A stretch of 6,824 bases of DNA from Thermoplasmata archaeon (GCA_021161685.1 JAGHAD010000086.1:1-6824), one strand, 5' to 3'; positions 1-5,186 are shown, counted from the stretch's first letter. Numbers and translations are program-made. Notes: generated from the letters alone by a model not told the origin.

Positions 1-71
1 AAGATATATGTGCCTTTTTGCCTAGGAGGGCTCCCAGATGTGATATTAGGGGCTCCCGAAAGGAAGTCAAA

Positions 72-203
72 ATGCCTACTACTGCAAAAAAGAGATACGC
101 AAACGAATTCATTGCTCCTTCAGAGTGGGCATACTTTAACGGAATTTCTGGAAGAAAAAGTTGGAGGGAAGGCGGAATGGTACTTGAATTTAAGGAGGGG
201 TGA
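72..203 (+). CDS. small hypothetical protein, 43 aa (possibly C-terminal end of a longer gene)
   Basis: The reading frame is open from the left edge to the TGA at 201-203, so this could be the tail of a gene beginning outside the window. The best internal start is the ATG at 72, with a weak GGAAG site at 62-66. The product is short, aromatic-rich and basic in its middle (residues SGRKSWREGG) and matches no family I know. Its end is well placed: the stop sits inside the strong GGAGGGGTGA site that serves the next gene, the junction style seen elsewhere in this operon. A second frame (1-231) is also open through this stretch, so the frame choice is not secure. Confidence 0.4.
   Translation: MPTTAKKRYANEFIAPSEWAYFNGISGRKSWREGGMVLEFKEG
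194..200 (+). promoter_or_regulatory. ribosome binding site GGAGGGG for the 206 start
   Basis: GGAGGGG lies 5 bases before the GTG at 206. It overlaps the GTG at 200 in the same frame, which is too close to be used. This decides the start of the next gene in favour of 206. Confidence 0.7.
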
Positions 204-205
204 GC

Positions 206-433
206 GTGAGATATTATCTAATGAAGGGTAGAGACTACATCATAAAAAGGAAATACGGAAGAATCCAGCGTCAATTAGCTAAAAAGCTTATTTTGGAGGA
301 GGTTCTTGGAGAGCTCTGCAAATTTGCAAGTGAATTTACGAGAGATTTTATGGAAATTTATGTCTATGCGAGTATTACCAGAAAAATTTACTCTGGTTTA
401 ATCAAAGCTATTAAGGAGGGTGATAAAAGATGA
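206..433 (+). CDS. small basic helical hypothetical protein, 75 aa
   Basis: Unrecognised. It starts at GTG 206, which has the properly spaced site at 194-200. An in-frame GTG at 200 would add two residues but has no room for a binding site. The protein is Lys/Arg-rich in its first third (MKGRDYIIKRKYGRIQRQLAKK) and predicted mostly alpha-helical, with a hydrophobic middle around LILEEVLGELCKF. There is no cysteine pair, signal peptide or clear helix-turn-helix. Its stop TGA (431-433) overlaps the ATG of the AbiEi-like gene (ATGA), so the two are probably translationally coupled. Because the AbiEi-like protein lacks its DNA-binding part, this basic neighbour might supply one, but I see no winged-helix pattern to support that. 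Confidence 0.7.
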   Translation: MRYYLMKGRDYIIKRKYGRIQRQLAKKLILEEVLGELCKFASEFTRDFMEIYVYASITRKIYSGLIKAIKEGDKR

Positions 434-1047
434 GAGTTAGGATTTTGTTTGACGAGTTTTTTGATAAGAAATTTAAGGTAGCCCGTATTTCAACCTATGT
501 TTTGGCTGGTGGAGATATGCTAGTCAAGCCTTCCGCAATAGCTTACGCTTCAGCTTTAGACTTTCACGATCTGACCACACAAGTATGTTATACAATGTAT
601 ATTCAGACAACAACACCAGTTAGAGTAAGAGAATTTGCAATAGGAGTGAGGTACAGAATTGTAACAGTTAAACCAGAAAAATTCTTTGGATTACAGACTT
701 TTATAACAAAAGATGGAATGTTCAGAGTAACAGATCCAGAAAAAACAATAATAGACTGCTTGGACAAGCCAATATACGGCGGTGGGATGGATATTATAAT
801 TGAAGCACTAGAAGAATATGGAACTGAAGAGTATGACAAAGAAAAGCTGGTGAGATATGCATTAAGAATGAAAAGCCAGTCGCTTATTGCAAGGCTTGGA
901 TATCTTTGCGACTATTTAGGAATTGACATAGAAGTTCCAGAACCTAAACTGAAGGGATATGTTCCTTTGGTTCCATATCTCCCAAAAGAGGGAAGAAGAA
1001 TCAGAAAATGGAAAATTATAGACAACTACTTTCCACTTTTTGAGTGA
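430..1047 (+). CDS. AbiEi-type antitoxin/regulator core protein without N-terminal winged helix
   Basis: This resembles the C-terminal domain of AbiEi proteins, the antitoxin and autorepressor of type IV AbiE systems (COG5340-like). Seen in the 205 residues: PSAIAYASALDFHDLTTQ (34-51), the IAYxSALxxHGLTxQ signature with the usual G replaced by D47; the strand VTVKPEKFFGL (78-88); the hallmark DPEKTIIDCLDKP (102-114); a following GGGMDIIIEAL helix; RLGYLCDYLGI (155-165); and a terminal LPKEGRRIRKWKIIDN element. Family members usually carry about 70-90 N-terminal residues forming a winged helix; here only about 30 residues precede the core. The next gene is not a recognisable AbiEii nucleotidyltransferase, so this is a lone antitoxin-like protein. 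Start ATG 430 has GGAGGGTGA at 417-425 and overlaps the previous stop. Family assignment is fairly firm; role is inferred. It could be a regulator or an anti-toxin decoy acting on a host AbiE system. Confidence 0.82.
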   Translation: MRVRILFDEFFDKKFKVARISTYVLAGGDMLVKPSAIAYASALDFHDLTTQVCYTMYIQTTTPVRVREFAIGVRYRIVTVKPEKFFGLQTFITKDGMFRVTDPEKTIIDCLDKPIYGGGMDIIIEALEEYGTEEYDKEKLVRYALRMKSQSLIARLGYLCDYLGIDIEVPEPKLKGYVPLVPYLPKEGRRIRKWKIIDNYFPLFE

Positions 1048-1052
1048 GGTGA
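1048..1052 (+). promoter_or_regulatory. ribosome binding site GGTGA choosing a TTG start
   Basis: GGTGA lies 5 bases before TTG 1058. The earlier in-frame TTG 1040 and GTG 1049 lie before or within this site, so 1058 is preferred. Confidence 0.65.
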
Positions 1053-1057
1053 GAGGT

Positions 1058-1555
1058 TTGTTCTGGACTGAAGAGGATGAATGGATAGCCTTCCCCGAAC
1101 TAAAGCTTACTAAAGAGAAGTTCAAGGATTACAAGCGTTTATATAAAGAGAAGGATATAAAAGGACGCAGATTTCTTGCCTTTACTTCAGTTGTAGTAAA
1201 GTCTCATAGAAACCGCAAGATAGTTACTCTTGCAGATCTCCTAGCACACTATTCACTTTCAACTCTGTTAGTTGATGTTGGATCTAAGCGTTATATTTTG
1301 GTTTCGAGTGATACAAGTTTCTCAAGGGCAGAATTTGATAAGGTATTTGAACTATGGGCAGAGGGAAGAATAGCGATACGGCAGTTCTTCCTTGCAATTG
1401 TTGAAAGGAAGAGAAATGGAAGAGCGAAGATAATAAAGATATTCAAAGTTCCATTTCCACTCTGGTGTACTCTTTACCCAGCTCAGGGATTGAGAAATCT
1501 CAAGAAGATTCCAAAATATTATATCCTCTCTTATGATGATATTTCTGAGTGGTGA
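1058..1555 (+). CDS. hypothetical protein, 165 aa, in the position of an AbiEii toxin
   Basis: Not recognised. TTG 1058 is chosen because GGTGA at 1048-1052 gives normal spacing; the start lies 10 bases after the AbiEi-like stop. The N-terminus is acidic and aromatic (FWTEEDEW), followed by a Lys-rich helix around residues 14-32. A mixed alpha/beta middle follows, with strands such as FLAFTSVVV and KRYILVSSD, then a C-terminal basic and aromatic part ending YYILSYDDISEW. AbiEii toxins have a nucleotidyltransferase core (G-S followed by a DxD about ten residues later); I looked for it and do not find it. VGSKRYILVSSD only superficially resembles it, and the protein is shorter than typical AbiEii. 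Sharing an operon with an AbiEi-like gene makes a partner role conceivable, but nothing in the sequence shows it. The stop at 1553-1555 is followed 28 bases later by the next gene. Confidence 0.75.
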   Translation: MFWTEEDEWIAFPELKLTKEKFKDYKRLYKEKDIKGRRFLAFTSVVVKSHRNRKIVTLADLLAHYSLSTLLVDVGSKRYILVSSDTSFSRAEFDKVFELWAEGRIAIRQFFLAIVERKRNGRAKIIKIFKVPFPLWCTLYPAQGLRNLKKIPKYYILSYDDISEW

Positions 1556-1583
1556 TGAACGAAGCCCAAGCTGAGGGATGAGG

Positions 1584-2378
1584 ATGATAGGCAACTTAAT
1601 ATGTGAAGATGAGATGGAGAAGTTCGTTGATTGGCTTCCAGACTTAAGCGAGGATGAAGTCTATGTAGTTCTATTATTGGTTAGAGGAAAGGAATTTAGA
1701 GAGAAGCATGGATTTAAAGGAAAGGATAGGTGCTTAAAGCTTGAGATAGTGCCAGGATATTTGTCTGACCCAAAGCATAGGCTTAAACAGGTTATAAAGA
1801 GGCTTGCTTTGATTGCAAGCCATGCTCATGAGTTATACGACTATGAGAAAGTAGAAAACGGGAAGATTATAAGATACAAGTTTCCTAAAGAAGCTATAGC
1901 TGTAATGATAAGTCCTAATCCAGGAAGATGGATTAGAGCGACTGTTGAAGCGATTAGTGACTTTGTTCAGAGTATGTATCAGGCCTTTCAAGCAAGAGAA
2001 AGGGAGTTTGAAATTGTAAGAAGAATGGACTTAAGGTTCAAAGCATATTGCATGAAATACAAACATACGCTCTTTCATCAAATAGATGTTGATAAGAAGT
2101 GGCTTATTCCAAGAGTGGAAAGAAAGATCGAGGAGATACTCGGCTGCATACCAGCGAAGGTAACAACACCCAATGGATGCCATTTTCTTGTAAAGGTTGC
2201 AGATTTTGACAAAGAGACTGCAAAGAGATGGTTTAGTGAAATGCCAAAGTTTGTAAATGAATTGCAGAAGGAGTATGGAGAAAAAGTAGTTGAAATAAAG
2301 AAGGACTTTCAAGAACCAGTGCCAGGCGTTCTTTATCGTGGTTTTGTTCCAAAATTTGAGATAGGTGAGAAAGTGTGA
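1584..2378 (+). CDS. putative primase/polymerase-like protein (AEP or related RRM fold), 264 aa
   Basis: Best reading is a divergent archaeo-eukaryotic-primase-like enzyme. Numbering from the ATG at 1584: an N-terminal alpha-helical part (1-95); strand IAVMISPNPGRW (105-116), like the NPR-type strand of this kind of protein; FHQIDVDKKW (164-173) with D168 and D170 as a hydrophobic-DxD metal motif; and VTTPNGCHFLVKV (193-205), where PNGCH with H200 resembles the GxH motif II. A PVPG turn near 246-249 follows. DxD then PNGxH about 30 residues apart is what suggests the fold. A third acidic motif is not obvious, and no helicase or zinc domain is attached. Expected role would be priming or repair synthesis for the element; this is inference. 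ATG 1578 (two residues longer) is possible, but GAGGGATGA at 1573-1581 fits 1584 better. The stop overlaps the next start (GTGA). Confidence 0.8.
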   Translation: MIGNLICEDEMEKFVDWLPDLSEDEVYVVLLLVRGKEFREKHGFKGKDRCLKLEIVPGYLSDPKHRLKQVIKRLALIASHAHELYDYEKVENGKIIRYKFPKEAIAVMISPNPGRWIRATVEAISDFVQSMYQAFQAREREFEIVRRMDLRFKAYCMKYKHTLFHQIDVDKKWLIPRVERKIEEILGCIPAKVTTPNGCHFLVKVADFDKETAKRWFSEMPKFVNELQKEYGEKVVEIKKDFQEPVPGVLYRGFVPKFEIGEKV

Positions 2379-2629
2379 ACACATGGAAAAAGTTGAGTAA
2401 ACTTCTGGATAAAATCTTAGAACTTCGCTACGAGCTCGATGATGGATACGGGGAGGGCTTTATTATTGAATTGCAAAAGTACGCTAAGGAATTACAAGAT
2501 GAACTTCCAAGCCGTGCTTATAAGAAATTGGAGAGAGCAATAGAAAAGATGGAAAAAGCAGCCGAGAATCTTGATCTTGCAATATCAGAGATCTTGTGTG
2601 TTCTTGAATTTTATGGTGAGGAGGTATGA
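2375..2629 (+). CDS. small acidic helical protein, 84 aa
   Basis: Function unknown. GTG 2375 overlaps the previous stop and has AGGTGA at 2363-2368, six bases away. The sequence is nearly all helix-forming: a first helix with heptad-like hydrophobics (WKKLSKLLDKILELRYEL), a glycine-rich turn (DDGYGEGF), a second helix, and a third with AIEKMEKAAENLDLAISEIL (residues 55-74). It probably folds as a helical hairpin or bundle and may dimerise. Its last helix has the same spacing of Ala and aliphatic residues as the small proteins at 3635 and 4877, so the three may be related. There is no cysteine pair, membrane segment or DNA-binding motif. The ATGA overlap at its end couples it to the next gene. 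Confidence 0.8.
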   Translation: MNTWKKLSKLLDKILELRYELDDGYGEGFIIELQKYAKELQDELPSRAYKKLERAIEKMEKAAENLDLAISEILCVLEFYGEEV

Positions 2630-2892
2630 GCGTTCGGAATGAGCTTCCAGAAAAGATACAAGATGTTTTGGATATTTTAGATGACTTAGAAGACCGTTTC
2701 ATTACTTGGGACGAGGCATTTGAAAAAATAGGGAGAATGGCAAAGGAGGAAATTAAGACTTATGAAGACGGGACAAAAGAAGATATCCTTGTTGTAGAAG
2801 AAGCTGGCTTTAGAGCAGAGATCCACTATGACGGGGAAGTTTATGTTTTCAAAGACGGAAAGGAGGTATATTATAGATGGCCTGTATGGTGA
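2626..2892 (+). CDS. small acidic alpha/beta hypothetical protein, 88 aa
   Basis: Unrecognised. ATG 2626 overlaps the preceding stop and lies six bases after GGTGA (2615-2619), with GAGGAGGT directly in front. The N-terminal half is acidic and helical (EKIQDVLDILDDLEDRF, then WDEAFEKIGRMAKEEI). The C-terminal half looks like an antiparallel sheet: ILVVEEAGF, RAEIHYDGE, VYVFKDGKE, VYYRWPVW, with turns at DGTK, YDGE and KDGK. Helices followed by a small meander sheet, with strong net negative charge, is common for adaptor, antitoxin or inhibitor proteins of viruses, but no family can be named. The stop TGA is part of the GGTGA that serves the methyltransferase, so the two genes are probably co-expressed in fixed ratio. 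Confidence 0.8.
   Translation: MSVRNELPEKIQDVLDILDDLEDRFITWDEAFEKIGRMAKEEIKTYEDGTKEDILVVEEAGFRAEIHYDGEVYVFKDGKEVYYRWPVW
2888..2892 (+). promoter_or_regulatory. GGTGA ribosome binding site containing the upstream stop codon
   Basis: GGTGA is six bases before the methyltransferase ATG at 2899, and its TGA (2890-2892) is the stop of the preceding gene. A terminating ribosome therefore sits on the next initiation site, pointing to coupled translation. Confidence 0.75.
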
Positions 2893-2898
2893 AGAAGC

Positions 2899-3642
2899 AT
2901 GAAGATGGTTCTAATACACGGAGATAGCCTAAAAGTATTACCAAAACTTGAGCAAAAGGTAGATTTGGTAATTGCAGACCCTCCTTACTTTGTTTTAGAG
3001 AAGGCGAAAGTTCAGGAGATAGCAAAGAAATGGGATTTCTTTCATTCTGTCGATGAATACAGGGAATTTACTATTAGATGGCTAAACGAAGTTTATAGAC
3101 TTTTGAAGGATGGTGGTTCTTGCTTGGTTTTCTGGAGTGAGAAGCACATGTTTCTTTTTGGAGAGATAGTGAAGCAAACACATTTTAAGCTTCACAAAAC
3201 AATAATCTGGCATTATCCGAATGTCCTCAAAGGGTTCTCAAGCAAGCGTTGGATTAACACTTTTGACTTTGTTTTTCACCTTGTAAAAGGAAATAAGCCA
3301 AAGGTATTCAACGCAAAATTCACAAAAGATGAAAATAAGGATGTTCAGATTTTTCCAAAGCCACAATGCAATTTTGTGAAGGATAGGAAGTGGCATACTA
3401 CTCAAAAACCCCTTGAGTTGATAAAGAGATTTGTTAAAATTCTGACGAATGAAGGAGATTGGGTTCTAGACCCGTTTCTAGGCTCAGGAACGACAATGCT
3501 TGCATGCTTGCAGCTCAACAGGAATTGCGTTGGCATAGAAATAAATGAGGAGTATATTCAAATCATAAAGAGAAGGTTGAATTGGGGTTCTTCACTTGGA
3601 AATGTGGAATTTAAGTTCAGGGAGGTAGAGGAGCATGACTGA
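2899..3642 (+). CDS. beta-class DNA adenine (N6) methyltransferase
   Basis: Transfers a methyl group from S-adenosylmethionine to a base in DNA. In the 247 residues the catalytic motif IV DPPY (27-30) comes first, after strand VDLVIA. A variable central part (about 85-165) should read the target. HTTQKP (166-171), the motif X region, precedes the AdoMet-binding motif I LDPFLGSGTT (190-199), followed by GIEI (212-215) with the acidic ribose ligand E214. Motif IV before motif I defines the beta class; DPPY rather than SPPY favours N6-adenine over N4-cytosine. Length is near the small end for the class, and there is no C-terminal RAMA domain. No restriction endonuclease is recognisable beside it, so it is likely an orphan protective methylase, as in many viruses. 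Its end overlaps the next gene by 8 bases. The recognition sequence cannot be read from the protein. Confidence 0.95.
   Translation: MKMVLIHGDSLKVLPKLEQKVDLVIADPPYFVLEKAKVQEIAKKWDFFHSVDEYREFTIRWLNEVYRLLKDGGSCLVFWSEKHMFLFGEIVKQTHFKLHKTIIWHYPNVLKGFSSKRWINTFDFVFHLVKGNKPKVFNAKFTKDENKDVQIFPKPQCNFVKDRKWHTTQKPLELIKRFVKILTNEGDWVLDPFLGSGTTMLACLQLNRNCVGIEINEEYIQIIKRRLNWGSSLGNVEFKFREVEEHD
3621..3642 (+). repeat. initiation-region repeat, copy 1
   Basis: From GGAGGT to GCATGACTGA this stretch matches 5165-5186 at 18 of 22 positions without gaps, with the ATG at the same place. It may be a duplicated leader or convergent ribosome-site design. Confidence 0.45.
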
Positions 3643-3829
3643 TCTCTTAGAGCTTTTGGGATGGTTACAAGATGCGGAGGAGCTGTGTGATGAGATACTG
3701 GGAGAAATGAAGAAAGAAGGGCTGAAGGAGTATTGGGAGTATAGCTTGCTGAATTGCGTGAGGAAGCTAATAGACACTGCAGAACATATTTTGGGTGTTA
3801 TTATTAGCGAGGTGAAGAATATTGGATAA
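3635..3829 (+). CDS. small acidic helical protein, 64 aa
   Basis: Unknown function. ATG 3635 lies inside the end of the methyltransferase gene and has GGAGGT at 3621-3626, eight bases upstream. The protein is acidic and helical throughout: MTDLLELLGWLQDAEELCDE, a charged linker (MKKEGLKEYW), then a second helix with CVRKLIDTAEHILGVIISEV. This looks like a two-helix hairpin with a hydrophobic face that could pack on a partner, possibly the methyltransferase or the transglycosylase on either side. The second helix resembles those of the small proteins at 2375 and 4877. Its initiation region matches that of the gene at 5179 over 22 bases at 18 positions. It overlaps the transglycosylase gene by 8 bases. 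Confidence 0.78.
   Translation: MTDLLELLGWLQDAEELCDEILGEMKKEGLKEYWEYSLLNCVRKLIDTAEHILGVIISEVKNIG
3811..3815 (+). promoter_or_regulatory. ribosome binding site GGTGA choosing a TTG start
   Basis: GGTGA is followed after six bases by TTG 3822. This fixes an unusual TTG start for the transglycosylase-like gene inside the end of the preceding gene. Confidence 0.75.
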
Positions 3830-4565
3830 GCTTAAATTAGTGTTGAGCAACATAATAAAATTTTTCACTCTTCCCCCTTACAGAATCAGCTGGCCGTATG
3901 TGTTAATCAATGCAAGAAATTACGAGGGTGGACTGCGTTATATTCGGAAACATAAAAATGCTGTTAAGGCTGTCATAATCGATTCGGGGATTGAGATATT
4001 TAGAAATCCAAGGATCAAAGACTATCCAAAAGATTGGGTTTACCGCCTTCTCATGATCTACAAAATGGTTAAGAAAGAAGTTCCACATGCTGAAGTTAGG
4101 TTGACATGCCCTGATTACTGCGATGATTATCATCCTAAGTCCTTGTGGCTTAGTGAGGAAATAACTAATATCGAACGGACGGTAGAGAATGTCCGCAAGT
4201 ACTATTTCAAATATGATTGGGTGAATTGGCTTATAGTTGTTCAAGGGCATTACAAAAAGCCAGAAAGTGTGAAAAGGTGCCTTGACCTCTATGAAGAATT
4301 AGGTGTTCTGGAGAAGCATGACTATTTTGCAATTGGGAACTTATGCGTTGAGAGAAGCGATAGAATAGTGCTTAAAACAGCCAGAATTGTTAGAAGGCGG
4401 CTGAGGAAGGATAAAAAGATTCATGTTTTCGGAATGAAACTTGGGTGCGTGAGAAAGCTTCAAGGGCTTATTAACAGTTTTGATACGATGGCTTGGACGA
4501 GGCCCGTTAGTAAAAAGAAGCTTGGGGTATGTTGGAGTTGCAAAAATGAGGGAAGAGCGGGTTAG
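3822..4565 (+). CDS. DpdA-like / archaeosine-type tRNA-guanine transglycosylase family protein
   Basis: Member of the TGT superfamily, which swaps a guanine for a 7-deazaguanine such as preQ0. The active-site set can be followed in order: IIDSGIE (52-58) with D54, matching the DSG of the general acid/base Asp; CPDYCDD (97-102) with D99 for base recognition; VVQGH (139-143) with Q141-G142; AIGNL (170-174) with G172; HVFGMKL (201-207); and SFDTMAWTRP (219-228), where D221 fits the nucleophilic Asp. Host archaeosine TGTs are well over twice this length, with extra C-terminal domains including PUA; here only a catalytic barrel is present. That, and the nearby DNA methyltransferase in a mobile-element operon, favour DpdA, which modifies DNA. 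The frame stops after CWSCKNEGRAG, while the +1 frame continues at an A5 run (see 4546). TTG start set by GGTGA at 3811. A tRNA substrate cannot be excluded. Confidence 0.85.
   Translation: MDKLKLVLSNIIKFFTLPPYRISWPYVLINARNYEGGLRYIRKHKNAVKAVIIDSGIEIFRNPRIKDYPKDWVYRLLMIYKMVKKEVPHAEVRLTCPDYCDDYHPKSLWLSEEITNIERTVENVRKYYFKYDWVNWLIVVQGHYKKPESVKRCLDLYEELGVLEKHDYFAIGNLCVERSDRIVLKTARIVRRRLRKDKKIHVFGMKLGCVRKLQGLINSFDTMAWTRPVSKKKLGVCWSCKNEGRAG
4542..4546 (+). other. A5 run, candidate frameshift point in the transglycosylase gene
   Basis: Five A residues follow the Cys240 codon (TGC AAA AAT). Skipping one A changes the reading to TGC AAA ATG and moves translation into the +1 frame, which is open to 4680. 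The shifted product would be 285 residues. Cause could be programmed shifting, transcript slippage, mutation or a sequencing error in the run. Confidence 0.4.
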
Positions 4566-4680
4566 ATTTTTTCTTGAGTGGGTCAAAACTTTCTATTCTA
4601 AGCTGAATGACCCATTGGTTGTTTGGGTGAAGAAGTATGAGAGAGTTTTATTTCGAGAAGAGGGTTGGGTTCGTTGTTAG
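4546..4680 (+). CDS. probable +1-frame C-terminal extension of the transglycosylase (or separate 44-aa gene)
   Basis: This frame is open across the end of the transglycosylase gene. From ATG 4546 it encodes 44 residues: MREERVRFFLEWVKTFYSKL followed by a basic and aromatic tail. Read after CWSCK, it gives a charged helix of the sort expected to close the barrel domain, while the in-frame ending (NEGRAG) is short and featureless. As an independent gene it is weakly supported: only GGAG at 4534-4537, and not the GGTGA used by nearly every neighbour. I therefore favour a continuation reached by frameshift at the A5 run, though reinitiation on the ATG that overlaps the run is an alternative. It overlaps the following gene by 44 bases. 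Confidence 0.45.
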   Translation: MREERVRFFLEWVKTFYSKLNDPLVVWVKKYERVLFREEGWVRC

Positions 4681-4870
4681 AAGCAAGCAAATTGCGAGGC
4701 ATATTATATTTGATTTGCTAATTGAACACAGCCATGCCTTTATACCCTGCTTTGGATTTAGAATCAAGTTTAAGAAAGGCGTTTTTCTTCTGATAATTGA
4801 ATTTCTTAGGTTTTGGATTAGTTTTGGTATTAAGGTTAATATTTTGAGTAAGGATTGGGTTAGAAGGTGA
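4637..4870 (+). CDS. basic, hydrophobic hypothetical protein, 77 aa
   Basis: Unrecognised. ATG 4637 has GGGTGA at 4625-4630 exactly six bases before it, a strong site for this operon. It overlaps the frame above by 44 bases. The protein is unusually rich in Phe, Ile, Lys and Arg (FVVRSKQIARHIIFDLLIEH, then FLLIIEFLRFWISFGIKVNIL at residues 50-70). The second stretch is hydrophobic enough for an amphipathic or membrane-associated helix but is broken by E55 and R58. One Cys, no metal motif. The composition is more hydrophobic and basic than the acidic small proteins nearby. The long overlap makes it less certain than other genes here. Its stop TGA (4868-4870) is inside the GGTGA site of the next gene. 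Confidence 0.6.
   Translation: MREFYFEKRVGFVVRSKQIARHIIFDLLIEHSHAFIPCFGFRIKFKKGVFLLIIEFLRFWISFGIKVNILSKDWVRR
4866..4870 (+). promoter_or_regulatory. GGTGA ribosome binding site containing the upstream stop codon
   Basis: GGTGA lies six bases before ATG 4877, and its TGA is the stop of the previous gene: the same stop-in-site arrangement as at 2888-2892 and 5708-5712. Confidence 0.75.
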
Positions 4871-4876
4871 AAATCC

Positions 4877-5146
4877 ATGACCGAAATCATGAGCGTTAAT
4901 GAGATGGAAAAACTCGTTTCCAGCTGGAAAAGGGAGCTTGAGGAGATCGTAAAGAAGATGGGGGAAATAGCGAAGCAGATGGCAGCGAAGGAAGAATCCT
5001 TCCCTTACTCAATCCGACAGCAACTTCCTGAGGTAATAACGGACCTTTCGGATGCTGGTGCATGTGTTAATTATGCCTTAACGGGCCTTAGCGAGATAAA
5101 GAAAACGATCGAGGATTTTGAGAAAGCTTTTTCTAAAAAATCATGA
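4877..5146 (+). CDS. small helical / coiled-coil protein, 89 aa
   Basis: Unknown function. ATG 4877 has GGTGA at spacing six. A later in-frame ATG (MSVNEMEKL) exists but lacks a site. The first half is a charged helix with heptad spacing (MEKLVSSWKRELEEIVKKMGEIAKQMAAKEE), likely coiled coil. After a PYS/P break comes a second helical region LPEVITDLSDAGACVNYALTGLSEIKKTIEDFEKAF. The overall plan of helix, break and Ala-rich helix matches the proteins at 2375 and 3635, and DLSDAGACVNYALTGLSEI aligns by pattern with KMEKAAENLDLAISEIL. It begins MTE, as the other small proteins begin MTD/MTE. No DNA-binding or membrane signal. Confidence 0.8.
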   Translation: MTEIMSVNEMEKLVSSWKRELEEIVKKMGEIAKQMAAKEESFPYSIRQQLPEVITDLSDAGACVNYALTGLSEIKKTIEDFEKAFSKKS

Positions 5147-5164
5147 GAATTATATTCACCCCGT

Positions 5165-5171
5165 GGAGGTG
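5165..5171 (+). promoter_or_regulatory. ribosome binding site GGAGGTG choosing the 5179 start
   Basis: GGAGGTG is seven bases before ATG 5179 and has no equal before ATG 5143, so the shorter protein is preferred. Confidence 0.7.
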
Positions 5172-5186
5172 CAGAGGCATGACTGA
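5165..5186 (+). repeat. initiation-region repeat, copy 2
   Basis: Partner of the stretch at 3621-3642. The similarity ends soon after the start codon; both proteins begin MT plus an acidic residue. Confidence 0.45.

Noticed and set aside
51..68. Imperfect hairpin with a GAAA loop near the left edge, plus a nearby repeated GGCTCCC
   Set aside because: One mismatch and one G-T pair in seven; short, inside an open frame, and chance-level without conservation data.
1..231. Alternative open frame (GTG 10 onward, 73 residues) overlapping the first small gene
   Set aside because: No ribosome site in front, it overlaps the well-supported start at 206, and its stop is not at an operon-style junction. 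The frame ending at 203 fits the context better, though the choice is uncertain.
603..839. Minus-strand open frames, here and elsewhere (for example 2031-2384, 3903-4250, 6547-6753)
   Set aside because: All lie opposite well-supported + strand genes, lack GGTGA-type sites and give Ser/Ile/Phe-rich translations typical of antisense shadows.
1280..1320. VGSKRYILVSSD in the 165-residue protein as an AbiEii-type nucleotidyltransferase motif
   Set aside because: There is no DxD at the needed spacing after the GS, and the rest of the protein does not resemble the toxin.
1555..1581. Eight-codon mini-frame (MNEAQAEG) linking two genes by overlaps at both ends
   Set aside because: GGTGA (1551-1555) overlaps its ATG, so it has no usable ribosome site. 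It is too short to support as a gene or leader peptide.
5120..5146. T-run and A-run (CTTTTTCTAAAAAA) as a terminator
   Set aside because: It lies in coding sequence, forms no stem with a usable loop, and the next gene follows at once.
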